A DNA stretch of 64,000 nt from Paraphaeosphaeria minitans (taxonomy: Eukaryota > Ascomycota > Dothideomycetes > Pleosporales > Didymosphaeriaceae): the NCBI GenBank assembly GCA_015832175.1, contig WJXW01000003.1, positions 496,001 to 560,000 of the forward strand, in the 5' to 3' direction. This document shows positions 32,581-44,545 of the stretch, piece after piece (position 1 is the stretch's first letter; the number at the start of each line of letters is the position of its first letter). The notes below the pieces were generated by a model. That model did no database searches, had not been told where the DNA came from, and saw nothing but the letters and a program-made list of their open reading frames with translations. The translations under genes and the position numbers were made by a program.

Positions 32581-34220
32581 GGAGGGCAGCTGGACAAATC
32601 GATCGCAACAGAGCGTGGATTGAAATTTGTTTTGATCCTGTGTGCGATATCAAGGGCAAAGAAGTGTGGTGTAAGAGTAATGTATTCCAAGGGCGGCTCC
32701 GGTTACCTATGTAGGCTGAGCTAATCGGTTGTACCTGCCAGCTCCCAAAGGCGTACTTGCCGCCAAGTGTTCATAGGTAATTGATGTGAGACATTATTGC
32801 CTTGGTCTGACTTGAGCCACCACCTGCTGTGCCGCGCGAGTGGCCTTTTGAAGGGGCCAAAGCCCCCAATCACGCATGAAGCTAAGCTTATTTTAGGCAA
32901 TGCTTCAGCTGTACGTCTTGGCTGATTACCTCGCCTTTATTGAAAACCTGCACATATTGTTGAAGGGGTGTGAGACTTCTTGGGAGTAACTGAGCATCTC
33001 AACATCGGCTAAGTTTCAAGAACATGCCCACGCACCTTGCGCTACATTCATGTTAAGCATCCGTTTTATGCAACCGTCACGTTTGGTATATCACCCGCAG
33101 TTGGCAACGAAAGGTTAGATGATCTCACGAGATAGAAGCGGCGCATGCTTCTCTCGCCCGATACTGAGCTTGCAGCCAAAGGCAGCGATTTGGGTCCGAA
33201 GGTAAGATCTTTGCACTTATTACGGCCTATGGACGATTTAAAGTAAAGTTCGTGAATGAAATCAGCACTCGGAGTGAGAGAGAGTTGTTAAAAAGAGGTG
33301 GAGTTGCGAGGTGTGCGAAAATAATAACAAAAAGGCGGTCACCTTACCTACTACTTGGTATAACTTAAGAATACTCCTAGGCTACAAAGACAGGAATGAT
33401 GAACAAAAGTTGGAATCCTATGAACATAGGTTCATGTATTGTTCTTTGTGTACCATACGTTCTCTGAGTGACAGTTCATGCACAGCGTCTCAGGAATCTC
33501 ATCCACAATGTTTAAAAAATAGCTTATCAAAAACATACAAACGCTTATTCTTTACATATCTCGGGTGATTATAGGAGTTATCTGTGCATCCGTGGCCATG
33601 GCTCATCACACTTCTACCTACCAGGTTGCATTCATCGCTCCGATGGGGGTGAATCGTGATTGCTTTTACTCGCTCGCAGAAGCTGCATTGGGTACCTAAC
33701 TATCTCATTCGGTTCTGGAATGTGTACCTATTCAAGTACCATGGTACCTAATAGGTACCTACAGATGTCCAGCCCATGTTCTACCGTACGGTACCTAGAT
33801 AATCGACTTGCAGTCGTCTATCGGAACGGCGTACGATCCAGACATCGCGATCACGTAGGTATGTGGTGGAATGGTTTCCCCCCTACCGCGTCTGAACATT
33901 TGGTCACCATCGACGTGTTCGAGAATCTTGGGCGCGGGTTCGTTCCTGTGTGCTGCGGTGGACTGGGTAGGCATCGTGAGGAGGGGTCCAAGTCTGTGGG
34001 GCCCTGTTCACGAGGGTGACGCTGGGAAGTCTTGTTCTACTTCTTCGCAAGGATGTGGAGGAGTGGGAGTGATGATATCAGCTAGTAACGCCGACAGTAA
34101 ACTCGTTTTGCCTAAACGAAAATGGAAAAGCAGGATAGGTTATATCGATAGAGTTAAATAACATCAAAGTGGCATTGAGAGACTGGAGCATGATAACTGC
34201 CAGTGCTAATGAAGTCCTCC
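32581..34220. other. Intergenic region, GGTACC-rich
   Basis: No convincing gene was seen in 1.6 kb. At 33690-33800 five GGTACCTA-type motifs occur close together. The surrounding 32.9-33.6 kb is AT-rich and has the look of decayed DNA. Confidence 0.45.
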
Positions 34221-34991
34221 TTACAAGGTATCAGCTATAACCATTGGCAATGCCACTTCCGCCCTCTTCTCCCTGCCTGCAAGAGCCTCTACGATCGTGA
34301 GCGCGAAAAGTAGCGCAGTTCCTGGCCTGCACGGCGTTAGCACCATGTCACGATTTCGCTACCACAACGACACCCACCCTCTACTCGTGATGAGGTTCCT
34401 ATCAATCACAACCCTCTCCTCACTATACTCCCATCCACCCTTTGTCTCCACATCCTCTCTCACACTCGGGTGGCTTGTAACCCTGCCCCTCCCCCCCCCG
34501 TGCTTCTTCTGAGCAGCCACCAGTGCGGTAGTTCCCGCACAGATGGCCGCCACGTACTTACCCGCATCGCGGAAGGCGTTGATCAAATCCAGTACCGGTG
34601 CAGAAGCTGCGAATGTTTTTGCGCCCGGGCCACCGCCAGGGAGGACGAGCACGTCGTAATATTCGTGCACCGCCTCCTGTCCTAGGCTGGGGAGCGAGGG
34701 AAAGTCTGGGACGATGCGGATGTTGCGAGTCATGCTGCGCATAGGTTATCAGATCGTCCGTTTGCTCCCAGGCGGAAGACTTGCGCGTGTGGGTAGACCT
34801 ACTGGGCATGGTTCTCTTTGAGTTCCACACCTGCGGATACAACCTCGAAGCCGGCGCGGGTGAAGACTGGTGCACTTTTAATACCCTCTACCCAGCCTGC
34901 ACGCACCACCTAGGCACAACATACCATCGTAAGATGTCACGAATTCAATCTCCTCCGAGCCATCAGCTACCAGGATCAGTGCTTTCGGCAT
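34221..34991 (-). CDS. DJ-1/PfpI family protein
   Basis: Four exons (34991-34925, 34866-34803, 34734-34378, 34326-34221), introns 58, 68 and 51 bp, encode 197 aa. The start MPKALILVADGSEEIEF is the DJ-1 first strand with the conserved Glu. YYDVLVLPGGGPGAK gives the glycine loop, and AAICAGTTAL the nucleophile-elbow Cys. TSRGPGTALLFALTIVEAL is the C-terminal helix signature, recovered only by splicing out the last 51-bp intron. Family members act as glyoxalase III/deglycase or redox chaperones and protect against methylglyoxal and oxidative stress. The enzyme is cytosolic. Confidence 0.92.
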
Positions 34992-35963
34992 CGCGTTCGC
35001 TCTGGGTTGATGAAGTTGCGTTCTTGCAGATTGCTAAAAAGTTTCGCTCGTGGACACTGGTACTGATGGTGGAGCGTGCCCACACGAGTACCTAGAGTTC
35101 GGAGAGATGACGTGGGCGGGGACAGGCCGCTCGTTCCCCAACTGGCGGGTCCGCGACATACCTACACGAGGCTGCGAATCGGAGAGCTGTGACACGCAAC
35201 ATAGATGTGTACTTACGTACGTCAACAGACATACACACATGACTGAAGCAAACCCGGAACATGTTATGCTGGTGAGCGAGTACTTGAACAAGACCCATGG
35301 GTAATGGCGCATGATTGTGATCAAAAACGAGTGAAGATGAATTGTGTGTCTAAACCTCACGTTCACGCTCGCAAATTTGTCCCAGGATATCAAACTCCCC
35401 ACTCTTTCTATAGACACGCGCTGTAAAGAAACGCCAACTCGCTGCGCAAGACATCATCTCAACTATCAACTGTGCCCCTTAGCCGATCGTCATTAAAACG
35501 CCAAAGCATTAACATGCGCAATGTCACCACCCATTGCGCAACATAAAATCATGTGCTCATACAGCAGTGAACAACCGACCGGGCCGATAAGGCACTGCGA
35601 AACGTAGAAAGCACCTCGCGTCCGAATCATCGTTGAATTACACCAGGTTGTGTAGCTCGATGGAGCGCCTACGCCCTCCATCCGCTTGACAGCCAAGTCT
35701 GTCGTCACCAAGGGGTACCGTACTAGTGGACTTGTAGGCCGGGGTATGCAAAAGAACAATCATAGGTATCAAAGTGAACAAAAGAGTCGTGGGTCGATAA
35801 AGGAACAGTCGTGTAGATAGCGTCCAAAGCCTTCGCTTATCCGTTAAAACGCCGGATATATAATGTTGAAGGGATGGTGCGCCAAAATTGGTGGACGAGC
35901 AGTGTGGAGTGTACCAGTCGTTTGGGTCCAGTCGATATTAATCGAGACGAGGAGCCTAGTACA
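34992..35963. other. Intergenic, no gene seen
   Basis: Upstream flank of the DJ-1 gene and 3' flank of areA, without a recognisable gene. Confidence 0.45.
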
Positions 35964-38774
35964 TCAAAGAGACATGGTGAGCCACTCCCATTCCTGGGGA
36001 CCGGAAGTCGACGAAAGGCCTTGTCCCATGGCGCCCATGGGAAGACTACCGAGATTCTGGTTTGGCATCGTGTTGAGAGTGACCACAGACTCTCTTTTCC
36101 GAATACCAGAGGGTGCTTTTCCGTTCGTGTCGTCTGCATCTGCCATTTCCAACTCCTGTGACCCACTCTTGCTCTGTCCTCGAGCTCGCTTCGGAGCCAC
36201 GTTGGCGCCGCGCCCCTGCGTTGCGCTGGAGAAGTTGTTCGGAGATAATTTAGGGGGACCAGGAGCAATGGGAACCACCCCGCCAGACTTCACGGGCGAG
36301 GCGGCCGTGTTCGCACTATTTCCTGTCCCTCCGTGCCCAGCCGAGCCAGTCGATTTTGGTGATTCTGAATCTGTGCCCTTGACGGACGTTGGCGTTGACA
36401 CTGGAGTCTGCGCAAGGGAGTTTTTCCGCGACGACTTTTTGGACGCTCGCGACGAAGACCCTGCAATAGGGGCAGTCCCGCTGCCACGGTTGCGCTTCTT
36501 GATTACATCCGTCTTGAGTGACAGAGGTCGTACAACCCCATGTAATTTGAGAAACAAACCACACGCATTACAGAGAGGATGTCCTTCGGGATTGCGCCGC
36601 CAGAGGGGCGTGGTTTGGGTGAAGCAGTTGGTGCATGTCGTCGGGGCGCTGCCTTGTTCACCCTGCTTAGTGCCCCCGGGAGTGGTTGGGCGCGAGGGCG
36701 CTGCAGAGCTCAAGCCAGACTCTGGCGGAGTGTTGGGCGATGATTGCGAATGACCATGCATTCCCTGGAGAGCCAAAGCGGCTGCATTAGCTGTGGAGCT
36801 TGTGCGGGGTATCTTTTGACGCCGAGGATCGTTTCCGCGGTTTCGAATCTCGCTGACGGACGCCGCAGAGCCATGGGTGCGACTCAAGCTGCTGTTGGCA
36901 CCCCAGTGATCCTGTGGCGACGACATCATCTCCGTTGGACCGATAGTCACGGTCTTCCGTGGCGGACCTGCAGGGAAGCGAGCGGGTATAGGGTTGAACT
37001 GGTTGGACAAGTCAGTCTCCCATTGAAAGCCAGCATTGAAGTCGACCGAGCCCTCATCCATGGGAGATGAAAAGTCTGCTTGGTTTGGTATCGTTCGGTC
37101 TGCGAAGGCACCCTCGTCGTCCTCGTTGTCCGAATCTGCGCCAAAGGTGAACATGTTTTCGTTGCGCGAATACGGCATGTGCTCTTGTCGGTATGGGAGG
37201 GTGTTGTGTAGGACTTGGGTTGGATCGACGTGACTGGATTGGCCAAACGACGACGCCGAGAATGGGGCAGAGGAGGGGGCGCTTGTAATAGCACTGAACA
37301 TGGAGTCGCCCATGCTACTTGGGTTGAAGATGTACTGAGGCTGCATCGAGTTGGAGAGCTGGGATGGCCGGTGGGGTCCAAAGCTGTGGCCGGCATTGTT
37401 GCCGCGGATGTCCATGCCGGTGCGGTCGAAGTACATCTGGCCGTCGTCCGGGAGGGGCTGCGGCGTCGATACCGTGGAGTGGAAGGCGGAGCTGGGTGGA
37501 GAGTAGTAGTCAGTGGAGTTGAGCGAGGACGCCATGGAGGTGCCGTTGAAGAGGTTGGAATACGAGGCATTCTGAGACATGAGCGGCGACCCGACGGGCG
37601 AGAAGCCGAACCGCTGCTGGAAGGGGCCTGCGGAGCTTATGATGGGGTCCTCGGGCATGTGGAAGTTGGAGGTGTCGATGTTGAAGGGCACATGAGGCTG
37701 TGGGGTATTGAACGAGGGCGGCTGCAGCGACGAGTGGTCGAGCGAGTAGTGGTGGAGGGTAGCTTCGTCGTCCAGATTGCCCGGAATCATGGTACTGTTG
37801 ACGGGAGGCACCTGGGGAGAAGCTTCTGCGCGTCGCTTGGGGGGCTGATAAGGCACATGTGAGCATGGTGGAGCCGGGGTGTGGCATAGATAAGGACTCA
37901 CTCGTCGCTCGTCGATCGACGTCTTGCGTACTCGCCGTTGCACATAGCCAAACTCATTGTCGCGACCACGGTGGAGGGCAGGCGGCACCGAGGGCGCGGA
38001 CGCATGGGCGAGCGAAAGGTCTTGCTCGTGGTGCTGGTAGGCTTTCCGGATGGGGATGGCTGCTTGGGGGGCAGCGGAGGAGGCGCGCATGTCCTGCGAC
38101 GGCGACGGCGACTGTGGCAGGCCGGCAGGCGACCCCACCGACGACGGCTGGATGAAGTCGTCGAGGTTCATAGCATTCGGGTCGGCAGGCGGCGGGGCGT
38201 GCGCCTGCTGGTCGACAGAGCGGCGCAGCTGTTGGGCGATGCCGCTCGGGGCTGTCTGGAGCATCGGGCGTGGAGGTGCTGCCATTGGCGCGGGCCTCAT
38301 CTGTTCGCGCAGGCTGCGCAGAGAAGGAGCATGGTCAGCAACAGCAACAGCAGCAGCAACGTCAACGTCAACGTCAACGTCGGGAGGTGGGTGCGGCGGA
38401 GGCCCGCTCAAGTGCACATTGCGGCATTCGTACCCTCGATTGCGCTCATGCTCGGCACGCCGCATGCTCATGGCCATCATCCGCCAAGTCAGGTTTTCCA
38501 TGCGCTCCGCATTGGGGAGCTGGGTCCTCGTCTTGCTGTACAGCTTCCAGATCTGGGTGCCCAGCGGGTCGTTGCGCTGCATCTCCTCGGTCGACTCCAT
38601 GTGCGGGCTGTGAGCATCGTTCTTGAGGGCTGGGAAGATGGGATCGGCCAGCACGCCCTGGCGCGCGGCGGCAACCCGGGGCGAGAGGTGCAGCGAGCCC
38701 TCCAAGATGGCGTCGTGGTCGGGCGAGGGCGAGGGCTGGAAGGGGCTGCCCAGCGAAGACCACGCCGCCGACAT
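35964..38774 (-). CDS. areA: GATA-type nitrogen regulator AreA
   Basis: Exons 38774-37902 and 37844-35964 encode 917 aa; the 57-bp intron (37901-37845) has no stop and keeps frame if retained. The N-terminal AreA region includes [20 protein letters not shown] and [12 protein letters not shown] (about 70-110). A single Cys4 GATA finger (CxxC-x17-CxxC, with [10 protein letters not shown] and a basic tail [15 protein letters not shown]) lies near residues 690-740. The last residues WEWLTMSL are the conserved tail that in other fungi contacts the corepressor NmrA. AreA activates genes for using secondary nitrogen sources. Long Ser/Pro/Gln-rich linkers fill the rest. Confidence 0.95.
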   Translation of the reverse strand: MSAAWSSLGSPFQPSPSPDHDAILEGSLHLSPRVAAARQGVLADPIFPALKNDAHSPHMESTEEMQRNDPLGTQIWKLYSKTRTQLPNAERMENLTWRMMAMSMRRAEHERNRGYECRNVHLSGPPPHPPPDVDVDVDVAAAVAVADHAPSLRSLREQMRPAPMAAPPRPMLQTAPSGIAQQLRRSVDQQAHAPPPADPNAMNLDDFIQPSSVGSPAGLPQSPSPSQDMRASSAAPQAAIPIRKAYQHHEQDLSLAHASAPSVPPALHRGRDNEFGYVQRRVRKTSIDERRVSPYLCHTPAPPCSHVPYQPPKRRAEASPQVPPVNSTMIPGNLDDEATLHHYSLDHSSLQPPSFNTPQPHVPFNIDTSNFHMPEDPIISSAGPFQQRFGFSPVGSPLMSQNASYSNLFNGTSMASSLNSTDYYSPPSSAFHSTVSTPQPLPDDGQMYFDRTGMDIRGNNAGHSFGPHRPSQLSNSMQPQYIFNPSSMGDSMFSAITSAPSSAPFSASSFGQSSHVDPTQVLHNTLPYRQEHMPYSRNENMFTFGADSDNEDDEGAFADRTIPNQADFSSPMDEGSVDFNAGFQWETDLSNQFNPIPARFPAGPPRKTVTIGPTEMMSSPQDHWGANSSLSRTHGSAASVSEIRNRGNDPRRQKIPRTSSTANAAALALQGMHGHSQSSPNTPPESGLSSAAPSRPTTPGGTKQGEQGSAPTTCTNCFTQTTPLWRRNPEGHPLCNACGLFLKLHGVVRPLSLKTDVIKKRNRGSGTAPIAGSSSRASKKSSRKNSLAQTPVSTPTSVKGTDSESPKSTGSAGHGGTGNSANTAASPVKSGGVVPIAPGPPKLSPNNFSSATQGRGANVAPKRARGQSKSGSQELEMADADDTNGKAPSGIRKRESVVTLNTMPNQNLGSLPMGAMGQGLSSTSGPQEWEWLTMSL
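37845..37901 (-). other. areA: areA intron, in-frame and stop-free
   Basis: GTGAGTCC donor and CTTATCAG acceptor define 57 bp, exactly 19 codons without a stop. Removing it joins DERR to [11 protein letters not shown], the arrangement I expect for AreA. If it were retained the protein would have 19 extra residues between the N-terminal region and the finger. Confidence 0.75.
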
Positions 38775-38905
38775 GTGTGGCCGTGGTCGTGGTCGTGGTG
38801 GATGTGGTGGTTGTGGTGGTCGTGTTCGTGTTCGCGGTTGTGTTGTTGGGGTGGGTGCTGGTTCCGGTGGAGATGTGGGTTATGGATCAATGCGGAACGA
38901 GGCAA

Positions 38906-39090
38906 GTATGGTAGGTATGGTATGGTATGGTATGGTAGGTATGGTAGGTATGGTAGGTATGGTAGGTATGGTAGGTATGGTAGGTATGGTAGGTATGGTA
39001 GGTATGGTAGGTATGGTAGGTATGGTAGGTATGGTAGGTATGGTATGGTAGGTATGGTATGGTGTGCTGTGGTAAGGTATGGTTTGGTAT
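38906..39090. repeat. 9-bp satellite upstream of areA
   Basis: The 9-mer ATGGTAGGT repeats about 12 times without change from about 38933 to 39042, flanked by imperfect GGTATGGTAT units. It is 160-270 bp upstream of the areA ATG. Any frame through it is open, giving YLP and MVG tripeptide runs as artefacts. Confidence 0.95.
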
Positions 39091-39639
39091 GGTATGCTCG
39101 TACGGCGGATGCGCCTTGAGCACGGCAGCAAGCACGCACGAGGACACTCGGGCTCAGGTTCTGCGTGGTGGCATTCAACTTTTGGAGATCAACAACGGCG
39201 ACGGCAGTGAATGGGGAGGGTGCAATTTCCAACGACTAGACTAGCAGCTGGGAACTGGCACCGGCAGGCAACGCGGGCAGCGAGCTATGCGCTTGGCGAC
39301 AGGTTAGGCGACGGCAGCGGACGTGCGATGACGCTGGTGCTGGTACCGGTGCTGGTGCTGGTGCTGGGCTCGGAGAGAGAAAACACTGGCTCTTCCTGGC
39401 ATGCGCCGACCCTGGGCCTACGACTAGGTGCTGTATGCTAGTCTGGTACTGGAGAAGGTGGTGAGGGGGAGAGAGTGCCGGCAGGTGTTCGGCGTGGGGG
39501 CATTGGTCGCATACGGGCTAATCCTACGAGCGGCGTGGCTGTTTGCATGAGGCGGGCGGATGCTGCCCTGGGGACCCTGCCACTGCGCCAGCACAGAAAT
39601 TCTGGACCTCTAGCCGGCATGGGCAGCAGCTGGCTTTTT

Positions 39640-39988
39640 TAGCAGCCTGGCCTGGCAGCACCGCGGGGGCACTGGGCGGCTGGCATGCACTGGCAGCACC
39701 GCGGGGGCACTGTGCAGCGGGCTGCTGGCATGCACTGTGGGCAGCTGCCAGCACCGTAGGCGTGGGCGTGGGCGCGGGCGTGGGCGTGGGCGCGGGCGCG
39801 GGCGTAGGCAGCTGGCAGCTAGCAGCACCTGGCATGCACTGGCGGCGCCCCCGAGTTCAACCGCGACTCGGGCAAGAGACGGCGCGTTGGGGGCTCTCCA
39901 GTGCGCTTTCGGTCGGGCGCTGCAAGAGCAAGCTGGACGAGAGAGCGCCCAGTGCCCAGTGCCTACCGCCCACCGCCCAGTGCCCAGT

Positions 39989-40023
<35 letters not shown>

Positions 40024-40030
40024 TGTCCCG
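39640..40030. repeat. GC-rich degenerate tandem repeats
   Basis: This holds a CTGGCAGCACCGCGGGGGCACTG unit that occurs twice with GGCATGCACT between. A run of GTGGGCG/GCGGGCG hexamers lies at about 39760-39808. CCCAGTGCCCACCGCC units fill about 39957-40022. The G-run strands could form quadruplexes. Confidence 0.8.
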
Positions 40031-41738
40031 CTTATTAGCACACGCGCGCGAGGCCGCTGGCTCCCTGTCAGCATCGAAGACGCCTGCTCCGTGCGACCCC
40101 GGGTCGTCCAATTTGCATCCCGGGCCTGGACGAAGCGTTCGGCTCGGCCGTGCGTGGCGGCGCTGCGGCGTGGAGAGCAGACAAGAGAAGCGAAGAAGAG
40201 CGTGGAGGTGCGGCCTATTCCTTCCTTCTGTTCACTTCACTTCACTGCACTGCACTGCACTCGACCCGCGCTGAAGCATCGCCTGCAAGCCACAGTCCTG
40301 CCAGCCGCGTCGTCAGCTCCAGAGTCCACAGTCGACACGCGACAGTCCGTCGTTCCTGCACGGCGCAAGCGTCCCTTTGACGGTTGAAGCTTGGAGGCTG
40401 AAGGCTCCACTTCCTCCACCACGCACGTCGCACACCACGACGCCCCGGCTCGAGCTCGCGGTCCAGGGCTCAGCGGGCTCAGCGCAATACAGTCTACCAT
40501 CCCACCCATTGGTCGTCGACGCCAGTCTTCGCTCCACTTTCCTCGCCGGCCGTGCTGCCCTCATGAGCCTTCAAGACGAATGCATCTTCGCAATGACGCA
40601 CGTCGCCAGCAACCCACATGGATTTATTAATTACTTCAGCCCAAGATGCTAGCGTATGCGCACTCCCAGAGCTCTTCCGACTTCGCCCTACCTCAGCTTC
40701 GCTCCCTAGATTTCCCACGCCTTGCACCGCACCGAACCACCAAAGGATCCACTCTTTATTGCTTGCTGGCCCACCGCACGCGAGCATGTTGCAGACCATG
40801 GGCTCGACTGCGACACTGGTACGCTTCCGGTCACATTGGATGTCCACATCATCGTTAGACGACGACGACGACGACGGGGCCTCTCGCAAATGCAAACGCG
40901 GGTATAATTCATGTACAGAGGATCCCCATTACAGTGGAGCTTATCGTGTGTTACGCGTACCATACAGTACATAGATTTGTTCTTCCTTCAAGCGCCTGCT
41001 GTCTGGCAACATGCACATAGTGTTGCGCCGCGGTCCGCTCCCATTCACGTGCGCAATTGGCCCCGACGGAAAGCTCGATCTACACAAGGTACACGCCTGT
41101 TTAACAATCGAGCCTATCCGGGCTAGTTTCCCACGGAAACAGTGGTATGCCAGGCGGTCCCGATGGTCGCAATATGGGCCTTTAGCCGTGTCGATAGGCT
41201 TGAATTGCAAACATGCTGTGGGGCATCGACTTGGATGCACTTTCCGGGCGCTGAAGAAGGTGAAGAGCCTCATTCATGTTGGGTTCCGTTGTACCTACCG
41301 ATTCCTGAAGCCGCATCACGGACACGCCTCCTTCATTTCGCTTGCGGCTAGCCCACCAGCGTTAGCGGTCCACCGGTCTCTATTCTAGATTCCAAGCGTC
41401 GCGTGGCCCTTTCACATGCTACCGTCCACTAATGCATACAAATCCCTTTCTTCGGTGCCGCAACAGGACGACTCTCGATCGAGGTCATTGCGCCATGGAC
41501 ATTGGACGTGCGTGTTCCCTCTCGTAACGGAAGCCGTGTGTGTATCGTAGACTTTCTCCTCAAAGCTGCTGTGATTCGTCAATCTTTCCGGTGCATTGCG
41601 GCGTGGGGGGGGGTGGGGGGGACAAGGCATCCCTGCCGCCCCCTTGCGCTGACTTGCATGAGCACAGGGATGTGCGGTCGAAGCGTCAAGCGCCAGGCCG
41701 ATGGAAACCGCCACTCGAAGGGATCTGCCTGGACACGG

Positions 41739-41771
41739 GAGAGAGGGAGAGAGAGAGAGAGAGAGGGGGGG
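41739..41771. repeat. GA microsatellite
   Basis: A (GA)n-type run with a few GGG interruptions. No gene surrounds it. Confidence 0.9.
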
Positions 41772-43588
41772 ATGCGCAGTATGCAACCACCCGACATGCT
41801 ACGCATGGTGTTGCTGGTCCGGCGAGAAGAAGAAAATTTCGACTGCACATGGTCCTTCCGGCTGCGCGAGGCCCTGTGATTAGCCGAGTTGAGAGGTCCA
41901 GACGTCTGCCAAAGCAACTTCGGCCGCTGGCCCTTCGCCGACCCTTCGCTCTAGTCTGTCCGCCACGGGCGCTTGAAAACCAGCGTGGGTTCGCTCTCGC
42001 CTGACAATATCACGGACATCGAGCAATTGTTCCGGCCTGCTACGGAGACTTGCTGCTTGCCTACTGTTACACCCTGATCGAGGTCGTGGGATGGTGGGGT
42101 TGCCGTCTTGGCCCGTGGGGTGTGGCAATGTCGAGAAAGATATTCTCACCGATCAGCACATTTGATTTGAAGGCGGAATCAGATGCGCAAAGCGCCCCCC
42201 CCACCGATGCTTGCCACCACGGCACACCCCTCCGTCGCGTGCGGCGTGGCCGCTCATCCCACAAGCTGCGACAGGGGCAACGCACTCGACAGTAAGGTTC
42301 GTCTGTGCCCATCCAACCACAGTGGAGACGTCGTATACTCGTGAGCAGGACTTTGACAACATTGCCGTTCCTGCGACGCTGGGGCAGAAGAGGAGTCTGG
42401 CCCCTACGAGCTACAATGTTGAGCGACAAGGCAGACCTACGTTCAAAGGCAATGTCGTATGCCCCAGCTTGTTGGACACGTCCAGCTCAATCGTGTTGGT
42501 CTCGTACAGGTGGGCGTCTTGTGTGCATGCAGGCGGGCTTGCGGGTGCTACAGCGCAGCCAGTAATGGGAGCGGGGGGTGCTTCGAGGAGTAGGTAGGTC
42601 GGACGCCGAGACGTGTTCGATACAAGCGAGTATACGGAGAGCCCCTTGCCATGCTCAATTCTCCCTCCTCCCAAGTCCAAGTATCATTTTTCTCCCCCTC
42701 TCCCAATTGCTTCCCGGATCGATGTCGAGGCTTGGCGTGTTGATGCAGGAACCGGGGGCGAGCGGAAGCGGTAACCGAGACCACGAGAGGCTCTGCTGCT
42801 ACGTCTTTGGCAGAGGCGGGCGCAACGATCAATTTATACGCAAAGCCGCAAGGCTCAAGGCTTGGGAAAGGGACGAGGTTGCACGGCCCCGCGATCACGT
42901 CTTATCTTTGCGAAATTGATACATGATAACGCCATCCCAGCCAAGCGCACGCCAATGGGGACAGTCCAGCGCTCACAGTCCCCCAGATAGGCTGTGTGTT
43001 TGATGCAGAACACGCGTGGTGGGACAGGCCGACGCTCATGTCACCGCTCGTTGGCTTGAGCTGCCTATCTTGGGACGTTATCTACATGCGGTGAGAGTGT
43101 CTTGCAGCTGTATGTTTGAGCTAGCTAGTTTGGATTCTGTGTGTTGCGGTATGCCGAGATAAGAGATGCAACAACTGCTGTATTCTTGGTCTTGTCGCCG
43201 GAGAAGGATAATTTGTTTATCTGTGCGTTGGTCGAGGTGCCATGGATGACGAAGGAACAGATGGCCAACGGCGAGAGGTTCCAATTATTGCTCATTAAAC
43301 GGTAACAGAGCGCAAACATGCACTGCATGCTCCGGCCCAGCTGGTCGAACAGCATGGTCGCAATTGCGCAACGTTCCCACGCTGGCTTCACATCTGCCTT
43401 CCACGCCCGACCATATCTTTCAAGGCCTCGGTCCTTTTATCCTACTCCAGAACACGCCTGGGCCATGGTATTTCTTTGAGGTAGCCATCGCTTCCCGACC
43501 GGCGCCTGCGTGTTCGGCCACAGTCCCTTGATACGTCCTTGCGTGCGTGTCTGCGTGATTAAATACACATCTCTCTGTCAAATCTCCC

Positions 43589-43934
43589 TCACTTGGGCTG
43601 CTCCCCACGCATAGGAGACTCGGCGGATCCCTTCACCGTTTCTTCACCCAGGACTTTGCTCGCCGACATGAACCTAATCGACCACGCATTAGCAACAGCA
43701 ACAGGCACAGGTATTCCTATCTCGACCAACTGACATTGCTCCCGAGTATCCGCCCAGCCCGCGCATGTCTTGCGCCTGTCTGGCGGTCATTCCAACCAAG
43801 CTCTCCAAATCTGCCATGTTGGCCGTCAATTGCGCGAGCTGGGCCTGCAGGTGGGATATCTGGCGGGACTTTTGAGAGGGAACGGTGCTGAGCCGGGAAG
43901 ACGACGAGTTCTGCGAGCGCGGAAGGTTCGACAT
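43589..43934 (-). CDS. hsk3: DASH complex subunit Hsk3
   Basis: Exons 43934-43735 and 43673-43589, with a 61-bp intron, give 94 aa. The predicted coil SRQISHLQAQLAQLTANMAD with the following LESLVGMTARQAQDMRGLGG, then MFMSASKVLGEE after the splice, matches the Hsk3/DASH family. The family is a short helical subunit of the ring that links kinetochores to microtubules. Unspliced, the frame runs into a Cys-rich artefact, so the intron is needed. Low-complexity ends flank the helix. It is divergent from a small membrane protein gene, 231 bp apart. Confidence 0.9.
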
Positions 43935-44165
43935 GTTTGGGGGCTACGGTTGGACTGTTGTGTGTGGAGTTGTCGTACGTTGTCGTACGTTGTCGTGTGT
44001 TGTTTGGGGAGCAAGTGGAACGCGGCGGGGAGTCGCGGTGGAGAAGCCTTGGCAGGAACGCGACCTCGTCCGCCCCGATTATTTCACGCTCCAGCACGAC
44101 ACGCCCATCACTGAGACTGATCCTCGCGCCTTGACCGGGCAATCAGCGCATCCGCAACTGCAATC
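43935..44165. promoter_or_regulatory. Shared divergent promoter (hsk3 / small TM gene)
   Basis: 231 bp between outward-facing starts must hold both promoters. A twice-repeated CGTACGTTGTCGT-type motif lies at about 43973-44000, before a pyrimidine-rich leader. Confidence 0.45.
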
Positions 44166-44545
44166 ATGGCCGCACCGCAGGCTGTTCAGGCTGTTCGACG
44201 ATGGATTCTTACTGGCTCCGTGGCTGCCATCACCGTCACTGGCGCCCTTTATGGTGCCGACTTGAAGAGCAGCTATGAAAAGACCCAGGTACGCTCTTAT
44301 TACCATTGGCCCCAATGGCATTACACACTCCTCCGCCATCTACTGTCCACAAAGCTGACGCATGGCTACAGACACAAAGGCGAAACGCGGCCATCTCGGC
44401 CGATGACAGGATTGCGCAGTACCAATCACTCATCGAAGAATGGGAGCGCACAAAAAACGAGTTGGAACGCAAATTGGAAAACTTTCAAGCGAAAAAGAGA
44501 GGTGAGCAGGTTGGGGAAAACAACCGTCGAAGCTCGCCGCGATAA
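44166..44545 (+). CDS. Small single-TM protein, probably mitochondrial
   Basis: Exons 44166-44288 and 44372-44545 (83-bp intron) encode 98 aa. A short basic start is followed by one helix (WILTGSVAAITVTGALYGA). A charged coiled-coil tail then runs past the splice (RNAAISADDRIAQYQSLIEE and ERKLENFQAKK). The layout is that of small inner-membrane assembly factors, but I cannot name the family. A GTGAGC at 44503 is a possible further donor, so the last 13 residues are less certain. Confidence 0.65.

Larger units (their letters stand above)
38775..43588. other. Long areA upstream region with no supported gene
   Basis: About 4.8 kb, GC-rich at 39.2-40.5 kb, without a convincing gene; ORFs such as 38489-39232 and 39543-40274 are repeat-driven. 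It holds the 9-bp satellite, G/C-rich tandem blocks (39640-40030), a GA microsatellite (41739-41771) and a G-run (about 41604-41621). Fungal areA genes are known for very long leaders, so part may be transcribed. Confidence 0.5.

Noticed and set aside
37938..39119. 393-codon + ORF opposite the areA 5' end and satellite
   Set aside because: Antisense to areA; its C-terminal YGRYGR run is only the 9-bp repeat read in frame.
38489..39232. 247-codon minus ORF with many YLP units
   Set aside because: Created by the satellite (any frame is open) and overlaps areA in a different frame.
39957..40022. CRISPR-like look of the repeated CCCACCGCCC units
   Set aside because: Units are contiguous with no unique spacers; a simple satellite in a eukaryote.
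39543..40387. Overlapping ORFs of 154-243 codons upstream of areA
   Set aside because: All three frames are open because of GC-rich repeats, and products are low-complexity Gly/Ala/Arg.
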